56,198 nt of DNA from a bacterium (GCA_029945665.1 JAQSCZ010000009.1:1-56198), one strand, 5' to 3'; counted from the stretch's first letter, positions 7,901 through 16,588 are shown. Translations and numbers: made by a program. Notes: a model not told the origin generated them from the letters alone.

Positions 7901-9784
7901 TTCAGTCATTGCCGTTACAGCTTGACTGAAGGATTTATAATTAGAAATATTTGTATCACCAATTGTATAGGCGCCAGACATGGCAGCGTATTTCGTTACT
8001 TTTAATGTATCGTTATTATTTTTACCATCATTTGAACCATTGGGTTTAGTTGACCAAACCTTAAAGGCATAAGCAGTATTGCCCGCAAATGTAAATGCAC
8101 CTAAAACAACTGCAGGAGAGGAGGCACCAGGGGCCACTTTACCAGTCCATGCTGTATTACTTTGTGCACTGCCATTTAACGTCCAAGCGATTGTCAAATT
8201 TTTAATAGTGTCAATTCCATAATTTTGAAATCTTATTTTCACATTTTGTTTACCAGCGCAAAATAAGCTAGGACTATCGACAGCCGAAATACCTGCGTCA
8301 AGCGTAATTGGAAAGAATTCATCTGAGCCAATATCTGGCGTAGATGAATTTCTTGACTCATTGTCTATATCGAATAATATTTTAGGATACGGCATCGCCT
8401 TGCCATTGACAGCAATATTCGAGACATGTAAATCACTATTGCTAACAAACCCAGGATCAAGACTTAAGCAATTGGCAACCTTACCTGAGGCAGATTGGAA
8501 GCTTGAAAGCGATGAATACTTTACCGTATTCCAATAAGAGGAATAGGTTCCAGCGCTATAAATATTGTTATAGTCTAAACTATCAATATTCGCATAATTT
8601 ACGGCATCCCTCACATCTACAGCATAACCAGCACCCTTGTTAATTAAATTATTATTTACTATGTTTAGATTTGAGTTGGTGTAGGTTCCAGAATATTGAA
8701 AATAGGCCGCTCCTTCTGCAAGTGAATTATTAATCAAAACATTGTTATAGAAAAAATTCATATAATAACAATTATACACGGCCAAACCGGTGCAACTGCC
8801 AGTGCCTCCAGAATTATAAATTGAATTGTTATAAATCATTGCTGGAGCTGCCGCGGAGCTGGTATTACTGGCAATTACCAAGGCACGACAAACTTGTGCA
8901 TTAACCGCAGTCATTGAAATTTTATTGTTATTTATGACCAAACCTGGCGATGTTTCAACCCTTAAAGCATACGATGTATAATGACCGCTTCCTGCGCCAA
9001 AATCGCCCAGATTTAATATATTCCCAGATATGCGCAAGGCGGTTTGACCAGTGGTATAAATGCCTGCCGAACCACTGGTATCAATTACATTTTTGCTATA
9101 ATAAACACCTGTACAACTGTTTGCATTGTATACCCCATTATATCCATATAACATTCGATTTTGATTAAACTCAGCACTGTCGCCATTGCCTGTAAAATAA
9201 ACACAAGATCCTATTCCATAATTGAATCCGAGTGATGAACTACTTGGCATTTTTCTCGCTTTCATTAAGCAACGAATGAACTTATTATTATCTGCATCAT
9301 TCCCAATTTGAACGACCGTAGAATAGGTATTGGTTCCAGTGCGCTCCATACCAATCTGTCTAAAACTAATATAATCTGCTCCATTCAAAAAGACCACGTA
9401 ATCATCTGTAGCAGAGGTGCCAGAGGCATAACGCAACAGGCACTTGGAACTATCGCCTTTTAATGATTTAAAAACAATGGTATTTGAATATGAAGTCCCA
9501 GAAATACTTGTAATATTTAAACTGGTATTATCATACAAAGTATCATAAACGGAAATAATCACTGGACCACTCACCCCCGAACCTTGGGCTGTTCCACCAT
9601 CCGTTCGCGAACCGCTGATAAGATCACCAATTGCTGAAGTCCAGTCCTTGTAATTTGTATTACTAGCAGCCTTGGTTGGATTAATAGTGTAATTGCCACT
9701 TAACTGGCCATAACTTCCAATGGGAAGCAAAATTCCTAAAATGCACACGAATAGTATGCAAATAGCAGATTGATACCGTTCCAT
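4907..9784 (-). CDS. Large T9SS-secreted surface protein with duplicated beta-helix modules and PKD domains
   Basis: 1625 residues with a signal peptide (about 1-26, ending SYGQ). Two homologous modules follow: about 27-600 and about 601-1140. Each starts with a GxYTI segment and contains a right-handed beta-helix-like region rich in Asn (the repeated GADYxxF and ERTGTN motifs), a closing GSDEF or GADEF and a CARDB-like domain (DAGI...VNG). Then come two Ig-like stretches starting near 1145 (IANAG and IADAG), a third after them, two PKD domains at about 1382-1545 (FGDAGTSTIQNPTHIY and FGDGDTTTEQNPSHQY), and a C-terminal T9SS type A sorting domain of about 75 residues (NPSSGVF through VIKLVKG). 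It should cross the outer membrane by T9SS and stay at the surface or be released. The role may be adhesion or glycan binding; no catalytic residues are evident. It is a single-gene unit with its own terminator. Confidence 0.85.
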   Translation of the reverse strand: MERYQSAICILFVCILGILLPIGSYGQLSGNYTINPTKAASNTNYKDWTSAIGDLISGSRTDGGTAQGSGVSGPVIISVYDTLYDNTSLNITSISGTSYSNTIVFKSLKGDSSKCLLRYASGTSATDDYVVFLNGADYISFRQIGMERTGTNTYSTVVQIGNDADNNKFIRCLMKARKMPSSSSLGFNYGIGSCVYFTGNGDSAEFNQNRMLYGYNGVYNANSCTGVYYSKNVIDTSGSAGIYTTGQTALRISGNILNLGDFGAGSGHYTSYALRVETSPGLVINNNKISMTAVNAQVCRALVIASNTSSAAAPAMIYNNSIYNSGGTGSCTGLAVYNCYYMNFFYNNVLINNSLAEGAAYFQYSGTYTNSNLNIVNNNLINKGAGYAVDVRDAVNYANIDSLDYNNIYSAGTYSSYWNTVKYSSLSSFQSASGKVANCLSLDPGFVSNSDLHVSNIAVNGKAMPYPKILFDIDNESRNSSTPDIGSDEFFPITLDAGISAVDSPSLFCAGKQNVKIRFQNYGIDTIKNLTIAWTLNGSAQSNTAWTGKVAPGASSPAVVLGAFTFAGNTAYAFKVWSTKPNGSNDGKNNNDTLKVTKYAAMSGAYTIGDTNISNYKSFSQAVTAMTERGICGAVTFNVFNGTYNEQLGIAQLAGMGVNSPVVFQSVNKDSSKVKISLASTIANGSNNAALQLRGADYVTFKGITFERTGTNIYAQVIHILNGSNHNTFANCRMIGLSLTTANASAINIWSDQGIDNYNVFRNNAILYGHQSMNYQGTLASHEKATTIVGNVFSGAYKNALQLSYNDSAIIRNNIFQNVNVADTGTNDIYMQDCDMAIEINGNLFKDNNTQNAIYLNGCNATSTMPGVIANNMIIKPSGRGISFDAIEYQNIVFNSIYFNSNLATNAGINSNKSSASNIVLRNNNIVMEGGEVVHLFAANHISVSNNNNFYAKGTQFAYWGVSYSDLSSLTAATSKDGNSFSIDPMFKSGTDLHIINPNLKSVGSPITGVTVDFDGEIRNSIAPDIGADEFKLSNNDAGIVAITKPLNGTCAGRLDVEAVIKNSGNDTLKTAIIQWWVNGVAQNSFSWKGQLATNKRDTVVIGDFNFIGITNPKFIVKAILPNGQSDAIAFNDSIILNRTIRALPIANAGANQSVCLGDSILIGTTFVTGLTYQWTNLANSVIGTSAQIYAKPKVNSTYILEVTNSATGCTKMDSVDVTINSKPIADAGSDVAFCPGGKATIGKAAQTGFTYSWTSIPSGYASSSANPIVSPKITTTYLLKKTIVSTGCSANDTVKVTVNPVPISIVTGSNSVCNGDNVTYNAKLNTGNIYAWSAIGGNIISGKNTNSVLLLWDTIGTGVLQVIEGNAFGCKDTTTYNVAVNDKPKAAFSVLSGLCKGDATSFKDNSTSATTFAWSFGDAGTSTIQNPTHIYAAATNYTVRLAVSNGGGCKDTVWQPLQIQPLPVTWFTFIKKGSRTVEFTDSSNIGSGSINQLHWEFGDGDTTTEQNPSHQYSTDGNYIVRLCATSIAGCKTCIDRNLNVLGLQNASYTKAIYAIPNPSSGVFVIAGIENFESIEITNAIGQIVEFYTLPGNELEIDLTPQLPGIYFVKITIGNQSQVIKLVKG

Positions 9785-9969
9785 GATAATTAATATTTAA
9801 TTGGTTAAAATTTATTCGATATACAATTTTAGGAATAAATAAAGCTTTTGATACCGCTTTCCTTAAATAATTAATTTAATTTGACACAAAACAAGCGATC
9901 TGTTATGATTAAATATCAACAAAATAGAAGGCTAACTTCTACAAATATTTAATTAAATAAGAATAATTT

Positions 9970-10395
9970 TTAGATAGAATAAAGAACTGCTTTGTCTATA
10001 TCCTTAATGGCTTCTACAATTTGATTAACCTGCCACTTGACAATTCTGTTGGCATTTTTTTTAACCAATTCAGAGGTTTTATCATTCGACCAAGGTTGAA
10101 TTGCTATAATTGGCTTTCCTAATTGTTTAGCTACTTCAATTTCCTTTTCAATCCAACGGTCGTAATATGGGAACACCCCTGCCAATATAATCAGACAAGT
10201 AGAACGTTTCAAATTTTCAGTAATTGCTAACAACAATTTTTGATCATTGCCGGTATCATTCACAGGATCTTTTTTTGGTATATATAAACTTTGATAATCC
10301 AACCCTACCTTGTCTAAAAATCTTATGATGGTATCTTTTGCATTATTGTAAGTCCAAGAATGACTAATGAATAATTTGTGTGGTTTCTGTATCAT
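9970..10395 (-). CDS. Stand-alone TIR-like domain protein (DUF1863/ThsB-type)
   Basis: 141 residues that consist of one TIR-like fold and nothing else. The first strand gives KLFISHSW (residues 7-14) and a middle strand CLIILAG (67-73). The helix after it has YYDRWIEKEIEVA, where W81 and E85 take the places of the Trp and catalytic Glu in the WCxxEL motif of TIR NADases. A further strand is KPIIAIQPW. The family includes ThsB of Thoeris anti-phage systems and many orphan TIR proteins that cleave NAD+ or make cyclic ADP-ribose-like signals. No ThsA-like, SIR2, STALD or nuclease partner is present here; the flanking genes are the surface protein and, divergently, a DUF4139 protein. A defence role is therefore only a possibility. 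ATG at 10395 is the only sensible start. Confidence 0.75.
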   Translation of the reverse strand: MIQKPHKLFISHSWTYNNAKDTIIRFLDKVGLDYQSLYIPKKDPVNDTGNDQKLLLAITENLKRSTCLIILAGVFPYYDRWIEKEIEVAKQLGKPIIAIQPWSNDKTSELVKKNANRIVKWQVNQIVEAIKDIDKAVLYSI

Positions 10396-10502
10396 AATAT
10401 TAGAAAATTTTTATTAAGGCTTCAATTAATAAAAGTAAATTAGTTTTGGACAAACTTATAGAAAAAACAAACCGGTAAAAAGCAATCGTCAGAAAAATCA
10501 AA

Positions 10503-10515
10503 AGTATTTAATACT
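10503..10515. repeat. Palindrome AGTATTTAATACT, site 1
   Basis: A 13-bp perfect dyad around a central T. The same dyad occurs in inverted form at 10580-10592, 77 bp away centre to centre, so the two could be paired operator sites or could pair with each other in RNA. Confidence 0.5.
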
Positions 10516-10579
10516 TATACTATAAACAATTGTATTGTTGATATTTACATTAATTTTAAAAGTACTATTTACTCATAAG

Positions 10580-10592
10580 AGTATTAAATACT
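10580..10592. repeat. Palindrome AGTATTAAATACT, site 2
   Basis: The exact reverse complement of site 1 at 10503-10515. It lies 190 bp upstream of the DUF4139 gene and 185 bp upstream of the TIR-like gene. Confidence 0.5.
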
Positions 10593-10781
10593 AAAAAAAG
10601 CTGACAAAAATTTGACAATACTTCCAGTTAAAACGACCATCTAATTGATTAACCTCTTAAAAACTAAGTTATTCTATTATTTTCATACTACTATTAAAAA
10701 AATCTAAAAAAAATATTTATCTAATATTCATTTCCATTTATCCATTTCATGGTATACATCACCTAATAAAGTCAAAATATT

Positions 10782-12473
10782 ATGAAAATCATTCCATTCA
10801 TGGTGCTATTTAATCTATCGTTTGTAATAAATGCTCAGACAACGAAAACAATCAAACCCCGACCAGTAAAAGCCACTGTTTATTTAAGTGGTGCCGAAAT
10901 CAGTTATTTAGAAACGCTCAATTTACCCATAGGAAACCATGAAATTACCATTGAAGGGGTTTCACCTTATGTCGATGAGAACACGATATCAGCGTATTTT
11001 AAAGGAGGCATTGTAATTGACACAAAAAAAAGTTTAAGATATCCTGAACCTCCAAAGAATCCAACACTCGAAGACAAATACTCTAAATACATCAATCGCA
11101 TTTCAGACTCACTAGAAGAACTGGCTTACCTAATTAAAGATTGCACGAACAAACAAAGTGGTTTTCAAAGGGAGCGAACTCTTTTGTTAAACAATCGACT
11201 TATTAAAGGTGAATTTAACCGCGACTCATTGGCGCTATTAAAGTCGACGCTCGATTTATTGCGCACAAGACTTACCAATATTGATGAGGAAGAACTTTTA
11301 ATTGAGCGAAAGGTTAGCCGATTTTATAAAACACAAAAGAATTTGAATCATCGAAAAACATATTATCAATTGCTGCAAAGTGAGGGCAGTCCAATGATTA
11401 ATCCAGACATGTACAACCCGATTTACCAAATTATTGTAACCATTGAAACTGAACAAGCAGTTGTAGGCACGCTCAATTTGAAATACTATGTTGCCCAAGC
11501 AGGATGGATGCCTACTTACGACATTCAAGCATTGTCTGGAAAAGATAAAATACAATTGATATACAGGGCAAAAGTAACTCAGAATACTGGCCTCGATTGG
11601 AAGGATATCAATCTAACACTCTCAACGAGTAATCCGGCCATTGGCAATACAAAACCAATTTTATCAGAATGGAACCTGTATTTTGGCTATCCAAATAGTT
11701 ATATCGATCAACTGAATAGTGGCAAACCAAAAGCGGCCATGAATTACAACAATAACATGAATTATAAATCGCTTGAGAAAAAATCTATACACTTAGATTC
11801 TATTGAAGTATCAACTGATGATGAAGGCACTCCCGCAATCCCTGTATTCACGGTTAACGACAATTTTCTGAGAACAGAATACGAAATCAAAACAAGGTAC
11901 ACGATTTTGAGTGACAACAAAGCCCACAATGTAATCATTAACAACGCTGAAATACCAGTTGCATTAGCCTATATGGCGGCACCCAAACTTGACAAAGATG
12001 CATTTCTAATGGGCAAAGTTGTGAATTGGGAAGATCTAAACTTAATACCTGGAGCGGCTAAAATATATTTTGACGAATCATACATAGGAACTACAAGTAT
12101 TGACCCAGTAAGCACCAAAGATACTTTATACATCAATTTAGGAAGAGATAAATCCATCATTGTAAAACGCCAAAATATCAAAGAAAAATGCAAAGAACAA
12201 TTGGTTGGAGACTATAAAGTAGTTTCTAAAACCATAGAAATTACAGTGCGAAATACAAAAGCTATAAGCCTAAATTTTGAAATTGAAGATCAAATTCCAA
12301 TTACAACCGATCCGAATATCAAAATAAGTATGGGCGAAAATGACGAAGCTGCATACAATGCCATAACAGGCAAGCTAACATGGAAGATTAACATTAAACC
12401 TAAGGATACAAAAAAGGTGCGATTTACTTACGAAGTAAAATATCCAAAAGATAAATTTATTCCGAGTTTATAA
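10782..12473 (+). CDS. Secreted DUF4139/MuiA-family protein
   Basis: 563 residues with a signal peptide (1-18, ending INAQ). The N-terminal DUF4140 region starts with KATVYLSGAEI (about 29-39). A helical, charged middle part follows (about 90-190). The DUF4139 region has the hallmark YYVAQAGWMPTYDI (about 226-239) and YRAKVTQNTGLDWKDI, and the C-terminus ends with a beta-sandwich-like FTYEVKYPKDK. The family is common in Bacteroidota and includes proteins called mucoidy inhibitor A, but a biochemical role is not established. The gene is monocistronic, divergent from the TIR-like gene, and ends in a terminator shared with the convergent LRR gene. Confidence 0.8.
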   Translation: MKIIPFMVLFNLSFVINAQTTKTIKPRPVKATVYLSGAEISYLETLNLPIGNHEITIEGVSPYVDENTISAYFKGGIVIDTKKSLRYPEPPKNPTLEDKYSKYINRISDSLEELAYLIKDCTNKQSGFQRERTLLLNNRLIKGEFNRDSLALLKSTLDLLRTRLTNIDEEELLIERKVSRFYKTQKNLNHRKTYYQLLQSEGSPMINPDMYNPIYQIIVTIETEQAVVGTLNLKYYVAQAGWMPTYDIQALSGKDKIQLIYRAKVTQNTGLDWKDINLTLSTSNPAIGNTKPILSEWNLYFGYPNSYIDQLNSGKPKAAMNYNNNMNYKSLEKKSIHLDSIEVSTDDEGTPAIPVFTVNDNFLRTEYEIKTRYTILSDNKAHNVIINNAEIPVALAYMAAPKLDKDAFLMGKVVNWEDLNLIPGAAKIYFDESYIGTTSIDPVSTKDTLYINLGRDKSIIVKRQNIKEKCKEQLVGDYKVVSKTIEITVRNTKAISLNFEIEDQIPITTDPNIKISMGENDEAAYNAITGKLTWKINIKPKDTKKVRFTYEVKYPKDKFIPSL

Positions 12474-12480
12474 ATGTTAT

Positions 12481-12508
12481 AAAAAAAGCAGACCATTGTC
12501 TGTTTTTT
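12481..12508. terminator. Bidirectional intrinsic terminator
   Basis: A-run plus GCAGAC (12481-12493), loop CATT, then GTCTG plus a T-run (12498-12510). The stem of about 12 pairs includes one G-U pair and has A/T-runs on both sides, so it works in both directions. It sits between the stop of the DUF4139 gene (7 nt) and the stop of the convergent LRR gene. Confidence 0.85.
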
Positions 12509-12528
12509 TTATTTCTTACAATATAAAT

Positions 12529-14943
12529 TTATCTCACATAAAAATTAAATCCTTCAATAGAGTTCAACTTCACCTTGATCCTATTCAATTTGATATAGGT
12601 TAACGAATTGTTTACCAAATTAGCGGCCATGATATCACTTTTGTTAGCAAAATAAATATCTCCAGTATAATCTGTTGCAAAAATTAATTGACAAGTATTA
12701 GGTGTTATTGCTAAATTTTTTAAATCGAGCGGAATAATGGTCTGATAACGACTATCGAACATAAATATCTCTTTTATATCAATTGGAATTCCAGTTTCGT
12801 CGGTATACTGTGCAATTATATTGGTATTAAAATCCACGGGTTTTAATACAAATAAACTGAATGTCCCCAATTGATTCATCCGAATTTCGGCAGACATATT
12901 ATTGCGTTGATTGGCTTTCACTTTTTCTCCAACAAAAGACAAGTATTCATCATAACGTGTTTTGTTATTTTGATCAAAGCTTTCATAACGCTGTTGCAAG
13001 GCATGTTGATATTTTTTATAAACATTATAGAATTTCTTGATATCCTTTTTAAGCGTTTTGTCATCTTGCGCATCGCTTATATAAGCTGTGAGCTTTTTAT
13101 AACCATCAATATATTTTAAAAGTATAGTTACACTATTTTGACCCATTTTATAATCGACGCGAACATCTTGGTATTTATAATTTTTAATAAAATTATCAGT
13201 TAACTCTCTTTTATCTTCAATGTTAGTTTTAACGTTAAAATTAACATTCTTCAAACACTTCAATTCAGTAAATATTTGTTGCTCCGTTCTATCAATTAAT
13301 TTAAAATATTGACGTTCTTTAATTCGCTTTTTAGGTGTTACTTTTTGTAACTTAACCAATGCCTTCCCATTCTTAACCCGAATCCCCACTAGCTTACCTG
13401 ATTTGTTATAATCCTTAGTCCATGTGCGGTCTAAATTGGTGTACATACCCTTGTCATTAAACAACAATTGCTGATCGTACAAACGGTCGTTCAAAAAGTA
13501 ATTTGCCTGCATTTGAAAACGCGTTTGGAATGACGCTGTATCAAACAACACATAATTAATCGCACTGTTTTGATTTTCAATTTTATAAAAATCAATGGGC
13601 TCAAGTGTACTATTAAAAATTGAATTATACAGTTCTAAATCTTGCCAAGAATAACTTTCATAATCATAAAAATAGGCCAAACTACTATCTTTAGTTACTG
13701 GCAAAATGGCCTTTATCTGATAATTAGGTTTCAAGCTAACTTCGCTTGTGGCAGTGGTAGCCTGAACATTAAGAATGAATTTATTATTATAAAATTGTTG
13801 CCCAACCTTTAAATTCACACCGCTGAATAACACATCAGAAGTGGTCATCAATTCGCACAACTTAATATATACTGGCTCTGTTACAGATTCGCTATTCAAC
13901 GCTAAAAAGCTATGCTGTGCAATGATTAAACGCAAACCCGATTTGGTTGTAATTATAGCATTCTTAGTAGGATCAATTTTAAAGATTTCTTCCTTTGGTC
14001 TAATTTCGGTAACAGGGTATTTAAATTCAACTGGTGATGCAAAGCTAGGTTTGAACTCTTTGCGAAATGGCACAAAAAATTTCTCTTCTCCTTCAACCTC
14101 TTCTAACATATCAAGCTCCTTTTTTTCTACATATACTTGACCCTTATATAATTTTTCTAAATAAGCTGTTTCGAAGGCTGCAAGTTCACTCCCAGAAGAC
14201 AAGTAGTGAACCAAAATACCAGACATTAAATCAAAATCTAAGGCAAAGGTTAATGTTACCTTTTCATCACTCAAATCATCTATTCCACCGTTTGAAAAAA
14301 CAGATAAATTATCATAGACCATAAGATCACTCAAAAATCTTAAATTATTTATATTTTTAGGCAGGTCTGTTATTCTATCAACACTCAGGCCCAAGGTTCT
14401 TAAAACAACACTATACTTTAATTGGGCTGCAATTTCAAATAAAGTATTCGGTAAAAAATCTCCAATAAGATGTAGTTCCCTAATTCCGTTTAGATATTTT
14501 AATTCTTCAACTGATTCGGGCTTTCCATGAATGTACAAATAAAGTGTTTTCAAACTTTTTAAAGATTTCAAACTTTCCAGTTGTCCCAATTTACTTTCAT
14601 CAATACTAAGATGCAGTATTTCAACATCCTGACATGAATCGAACACATGCAAGGAAAAGTCACCAACATAATTTTTAAGATTCAACTCTGTTAAATCATA
14701 AAAATTCTTTGTTTTATTAAGAATGGCTATTAAATCAACTGCAGACTCGATTTTAAGTCCATTTACAAAATTAAACTCATTGGATTGATGAAGAAAAGCA
14801 GTTGCTTCTTTTTCATTGGCAATATTAAGTTTATCGAATCTATATCGCTTTACATCCTTCAGGCTGTAATAATCACTCAATTGAGCCTGAGCTGAGAATG
14901 CAAAGAGACTATAGAAAATAAATGAAATGTATTTTTTGATCAT
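12529..14943 (-). CDS. Secreted leucine-rich-repeat protein of unknown function
   Basis: 804 residues with a signal peptide (1-20, ending SAQA). Residues about 80-220 hold irregular leucine-rich repeats (LTELNLKNY, VEILHLSID, LKTLYLYI, IRELHLIGD and similar). A second domain at about 325-440 (TKSGLRLIIAQHSFLALN...) resembles a domain in the anti-sigma factor at 28657-30438. The remainder (about 500-804) is Lys/Tyr-rich with helical stretches and not recognisable. It is the last gene of a ribD-yigZ-LRR unit; its ATG overlaps the TGA of yigZ by 4 nt, so it is translationally coupled. The domain pairing hints at a cell-surface sensing or binding protein, but the function is unknown. Confidence 0.7.
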   Translation of the reverse strand: MIKKYISFIFYSLFAFSAQAQLSDYYSLKDVKRYRFDKLNIANEKEATAFLHQSNEFNFVNGLKIESAVDLIAILNKTKNFYDLTELNLKNYVGDFSLHVFDSCQDVEILHLSIDESKLGQLESLKSLKSLKTLYLYIHGKPESVEELKYLNGIRELHLIGDFLPNTLFEIAAQLKYSVVLRTLGLSVDRITDLPKNINNLRFLSDLMVYDNLSVFSNGGIDDLSDEKVTLTFALDFDLMSGILVHYLSSGSELAAFETAYLEKLYKGQVYVEKKELDMLEEVEGEEKFFVPFRKEFKPSFASPVEFKYPVTEIRPKEEIFKIDPTKNAIITTKSGLRLIIAQHSFLALNSESVTEPVYIKLCELMTTSDVLFSGVNLKVGQQFYNNKFILNVQATTATSEVSLKPNYQIKAILPVTKDSSLAYFYDYESYSWQDLELYNSIFNSTLEPIDFYKIENQNSAINYVLFDTASFQTRFQMQANYFLNDRLYDQQLLFNDKGMYTNLDRTWTKDYNKSGKLVGIRVKNGKALVKLQKVTPKKRIKERQYFKLIDRTEQQIFTELKCLKNVNFNVKTNIEDKRELTDNFIKNYKYQDVRVDYKMGQNSVTILLKYIDGYKKLTAYISDAQDDKTLKKDIKKFYNVYKKYQHALQQRYESFDQNNKTRYDEYLSFVGEKVKANQRNNMSAEIRMNQLGTFSLFVLKPVDFNTNIIAQYTDETGIPIDIKEIFMFDSRYQTIIPLDLKNLAITPNTCQLIFATDYTGDIYFANKSDIMAANLVNNSLTYIKLNRIKVKLNSIEGFNFYVR

Positions 14944-15554
14944 GCTATGCCTAAATATTTAAGATATATTTTATAGTTTAATTTTATCTGCGCTTTAAAG
15001 GCAGTGCTTTGTTGCAAAGGTATTTTAATTTCAGCAGAAAAAGCCTGCTCTGAGCTATTAACGACAATCACTGTACTATATTGTTTACACAATTTATAAA
15101 TCTCGTTCTCTAATCCAAATTCACAACTCAATTGATACACTTCCATAATTTTTTTTTCAATGATTTTACATTGGGCTAAACACCCTGCAGTTGCCGAGCC
15201 ATAAGCCTCTATCAATCCTGGAACTCCAAGCAATGTACCTCCAAAATAACGCACAACCACAACTAAAATATTACTAATTTGCAAGCGTTGAATTTGACGG
15301 TAAATTGGTTTACCTGCTGTATTAGAAGGTTCGCCATCATCATTGGTGCGAAAATTTTGCTGATCATAACCCAATACCCATGCAAAGCAATGGTGTGATG
15401 CATCTGGATAAGTCTTTCTTAATTCGCTTAAGCAATTCTTAATATCAGCTTCGGTCTCTACAGGATAAGCATAAGCCAGGAACTTACTGCCTTTGCTTTT
15501 TAATACATAAGCGTTGGCAGCCTCTATTACAAAATAACTATCAGAAAACAGCAT
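14940..15554 (-). CDS. yigZ: YigZ/IMPACT family protein
   Basis: 204 residues, the usual family length. The N-terminal UPF0029/IMPACT domain shows SKFLAYAYPV, HHCFAWVLG, DDGEPSNTAGKPI and VVVRYFGGTLLGVPGLIEAYG, which are diagnostic. The C-terminal part has the ferredoxin-like DUF1949 layout. The family is linked to translation under stress in eukaryotes (IMPACT, a GCN2 regulator); the bacterial role is unclear. It starts 1 nt after the ribD stop codon and overlaps the LRR gene by 4 nt, so the three genes form one transcript. Confidence 0.9.
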   Translation of the reverse strand: MLFSDSYFVIEAANAYVLKSKGSKFLAYAYPVETEADIKNCLSELRKTYPDASHHCFAWVLGYDQQNFRTNDDGEPSNTAGKPIYRQIQRLQISNILVVVVRYFGGTLLGVPGLIEAYGSATAGCLAQCKIIEKKIMEVYQLSCEFGLENEIYKLCKQYSTVIVVNSSEQAFSAEIKIPLQQSTAFKAQIKLNYKIYLKYLGIA

Positions 15555-15555
15555 C

Positions 15556-16578
15556 TTATGAAGGGTAATAATTTATCAATATATCATCCCCTAAATCCTC
15601 CGAACTATGAACATTTGCATTAATTACAGGTGCTTTTAATCCCGAATCAAAGTAGAGAGATTTCGATTTAAATACCTTTATTTCATCATATAAGTTTTCA
15701 TTGAGAAAAGCATTGAGAAAAGCGGCACCACCTTCTATTACAACACTCAGGATTTGCCTTTCATATAAAACATTTAAAACAGACTGGGGCGCTGTGTCTA
15801 CCACTTTTACAAATTCAATTTTCCCTACAATCTCATTCTTAACTGTATTGATAATAATTGTGGTTTGTGTCTGATCATAAAATTTTAAGTCTTTTCCCAC
15901 GGACTTTAAATGGGCATCCACTGCTATGCGAATAGGATTAGCGCCATTTACTAATCGCACATTCAATTGGGGATTATCCTCTAACAAGGTATTCGTACCA
16001 ATTATAAAAGACATTTCTTGGCTTCGCAAAATATGCAAGCGTTGCTGAGCCAAAGGTCCACTAATTTTTTTAGTATCACCAGCCATTAGACCATTAGTTG
16101 TTTCGGCCCATTTTAAAATAATATAAGGGCGCTTTTTTTGATGGTAGGTTATAAAACGCTTATTCAAATGTATTGATTCTTGTTCCAAAATACCCACTAT
16201 TACATTAATTCCTGCTGCTTTCAGTTTGACAACTCCAGCACCTGCTACCTTATCATGGGGATCTAAACAACCAATAACCACCTGCTTAACCTGATGTTTT
16301 ATTAATAAATCGGCACATGGTGGCGTTTTGCCAAAATGAGCACATGGCTCGAGCGAAACATAAACAGTCGCTTCATTTAACAAATGTAAATTTTCTTTTA
16401 ATATAGAATTAATAGCATTCACTTCGGCATGAGGACCGCCATATTGTTGATGATACCCTTCTCCAATAATCTGACCATTGGCGACTATTACACATCCAAC
16501 CATTGGATTAGCCAACACCTTGCCTACTCCAATTGCAGCCAATTGCAGACATCTTTGCATAAAAAATTCGTGAGGCAT
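15556..16578 (-). CDS. ribD: Riboflavin biosynthesis bifunctional deaminase/reductase RibD
   Basis: 340 residues with both RibD halves. The N-terminal cytidine-deaminase fold has the zinc site H50-A-E52 and the PCAHFGKTPPC motif (C79 and C88). The C-terminal reductase half starts near residue 150 (RPYIILKWAETTNGLMAG) and includes VVIEGGAAFLNAFL. It deaminates the pyrimidine product of GTP cyclohydrolase II and then reduces the ribosyl side chain, two steps of FMN/FAD precursor synthesis in the cytoplasm. It is the first gene of ribD-yigZ-LRR; a TATTTTTG box lies 10 nt before the ATG. Other rib genes are not in the window. Confidence 0.95.
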   Translation of the reverse strand: MPHEFFMQRCLQLAAIGVGKVLANPMVGCVIVANGQIIGEGYHQQYGGPHAEVNAINSILKENLHLLNEATVYVSLEPCAHFGKTPPCADLLIKHQVKQVVIGCLDPHDKVAGAGVVKLKAAGINVIVGILEQESIHLNKRFITYHQKKRPYIILKWAETTNGLMAGDTKKISGPLAQQRLHILRSQEMSFIIGTNTLLEDNPQLNVRLVNGANPIRIAVDAHLKSVGKDLKFYDQTQTTIIINTVKNEIVGKIEFVKVVDTAPQSVLNVLYERQILSVVIEGGAAFLNAFLNENLYDEIKVFKSKSLYFDSGLKAPVINANVHSSEDLGDDILINYYPS

Positions 16579-16588
16579 TGTAATGTTG

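Larger units (their letters stand above)
10396..10781. other. Divergent AT-rich intergenic region between the TIR-like and DUF4139 genes
   Basis: 386 bp with no gene. It holds two matching palindromes at 10503-10515 and 10580-10592. It also has two -7-like boxes, TAAGTTTG on the minus strand (10458-10451, facing the TIR-like gene) and TAGTTTTG on the plus strand (10441-10448); neither has a well-spaced -33 partner. Beyond these I see only AT-rich sequence. Confidence 0.5.
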
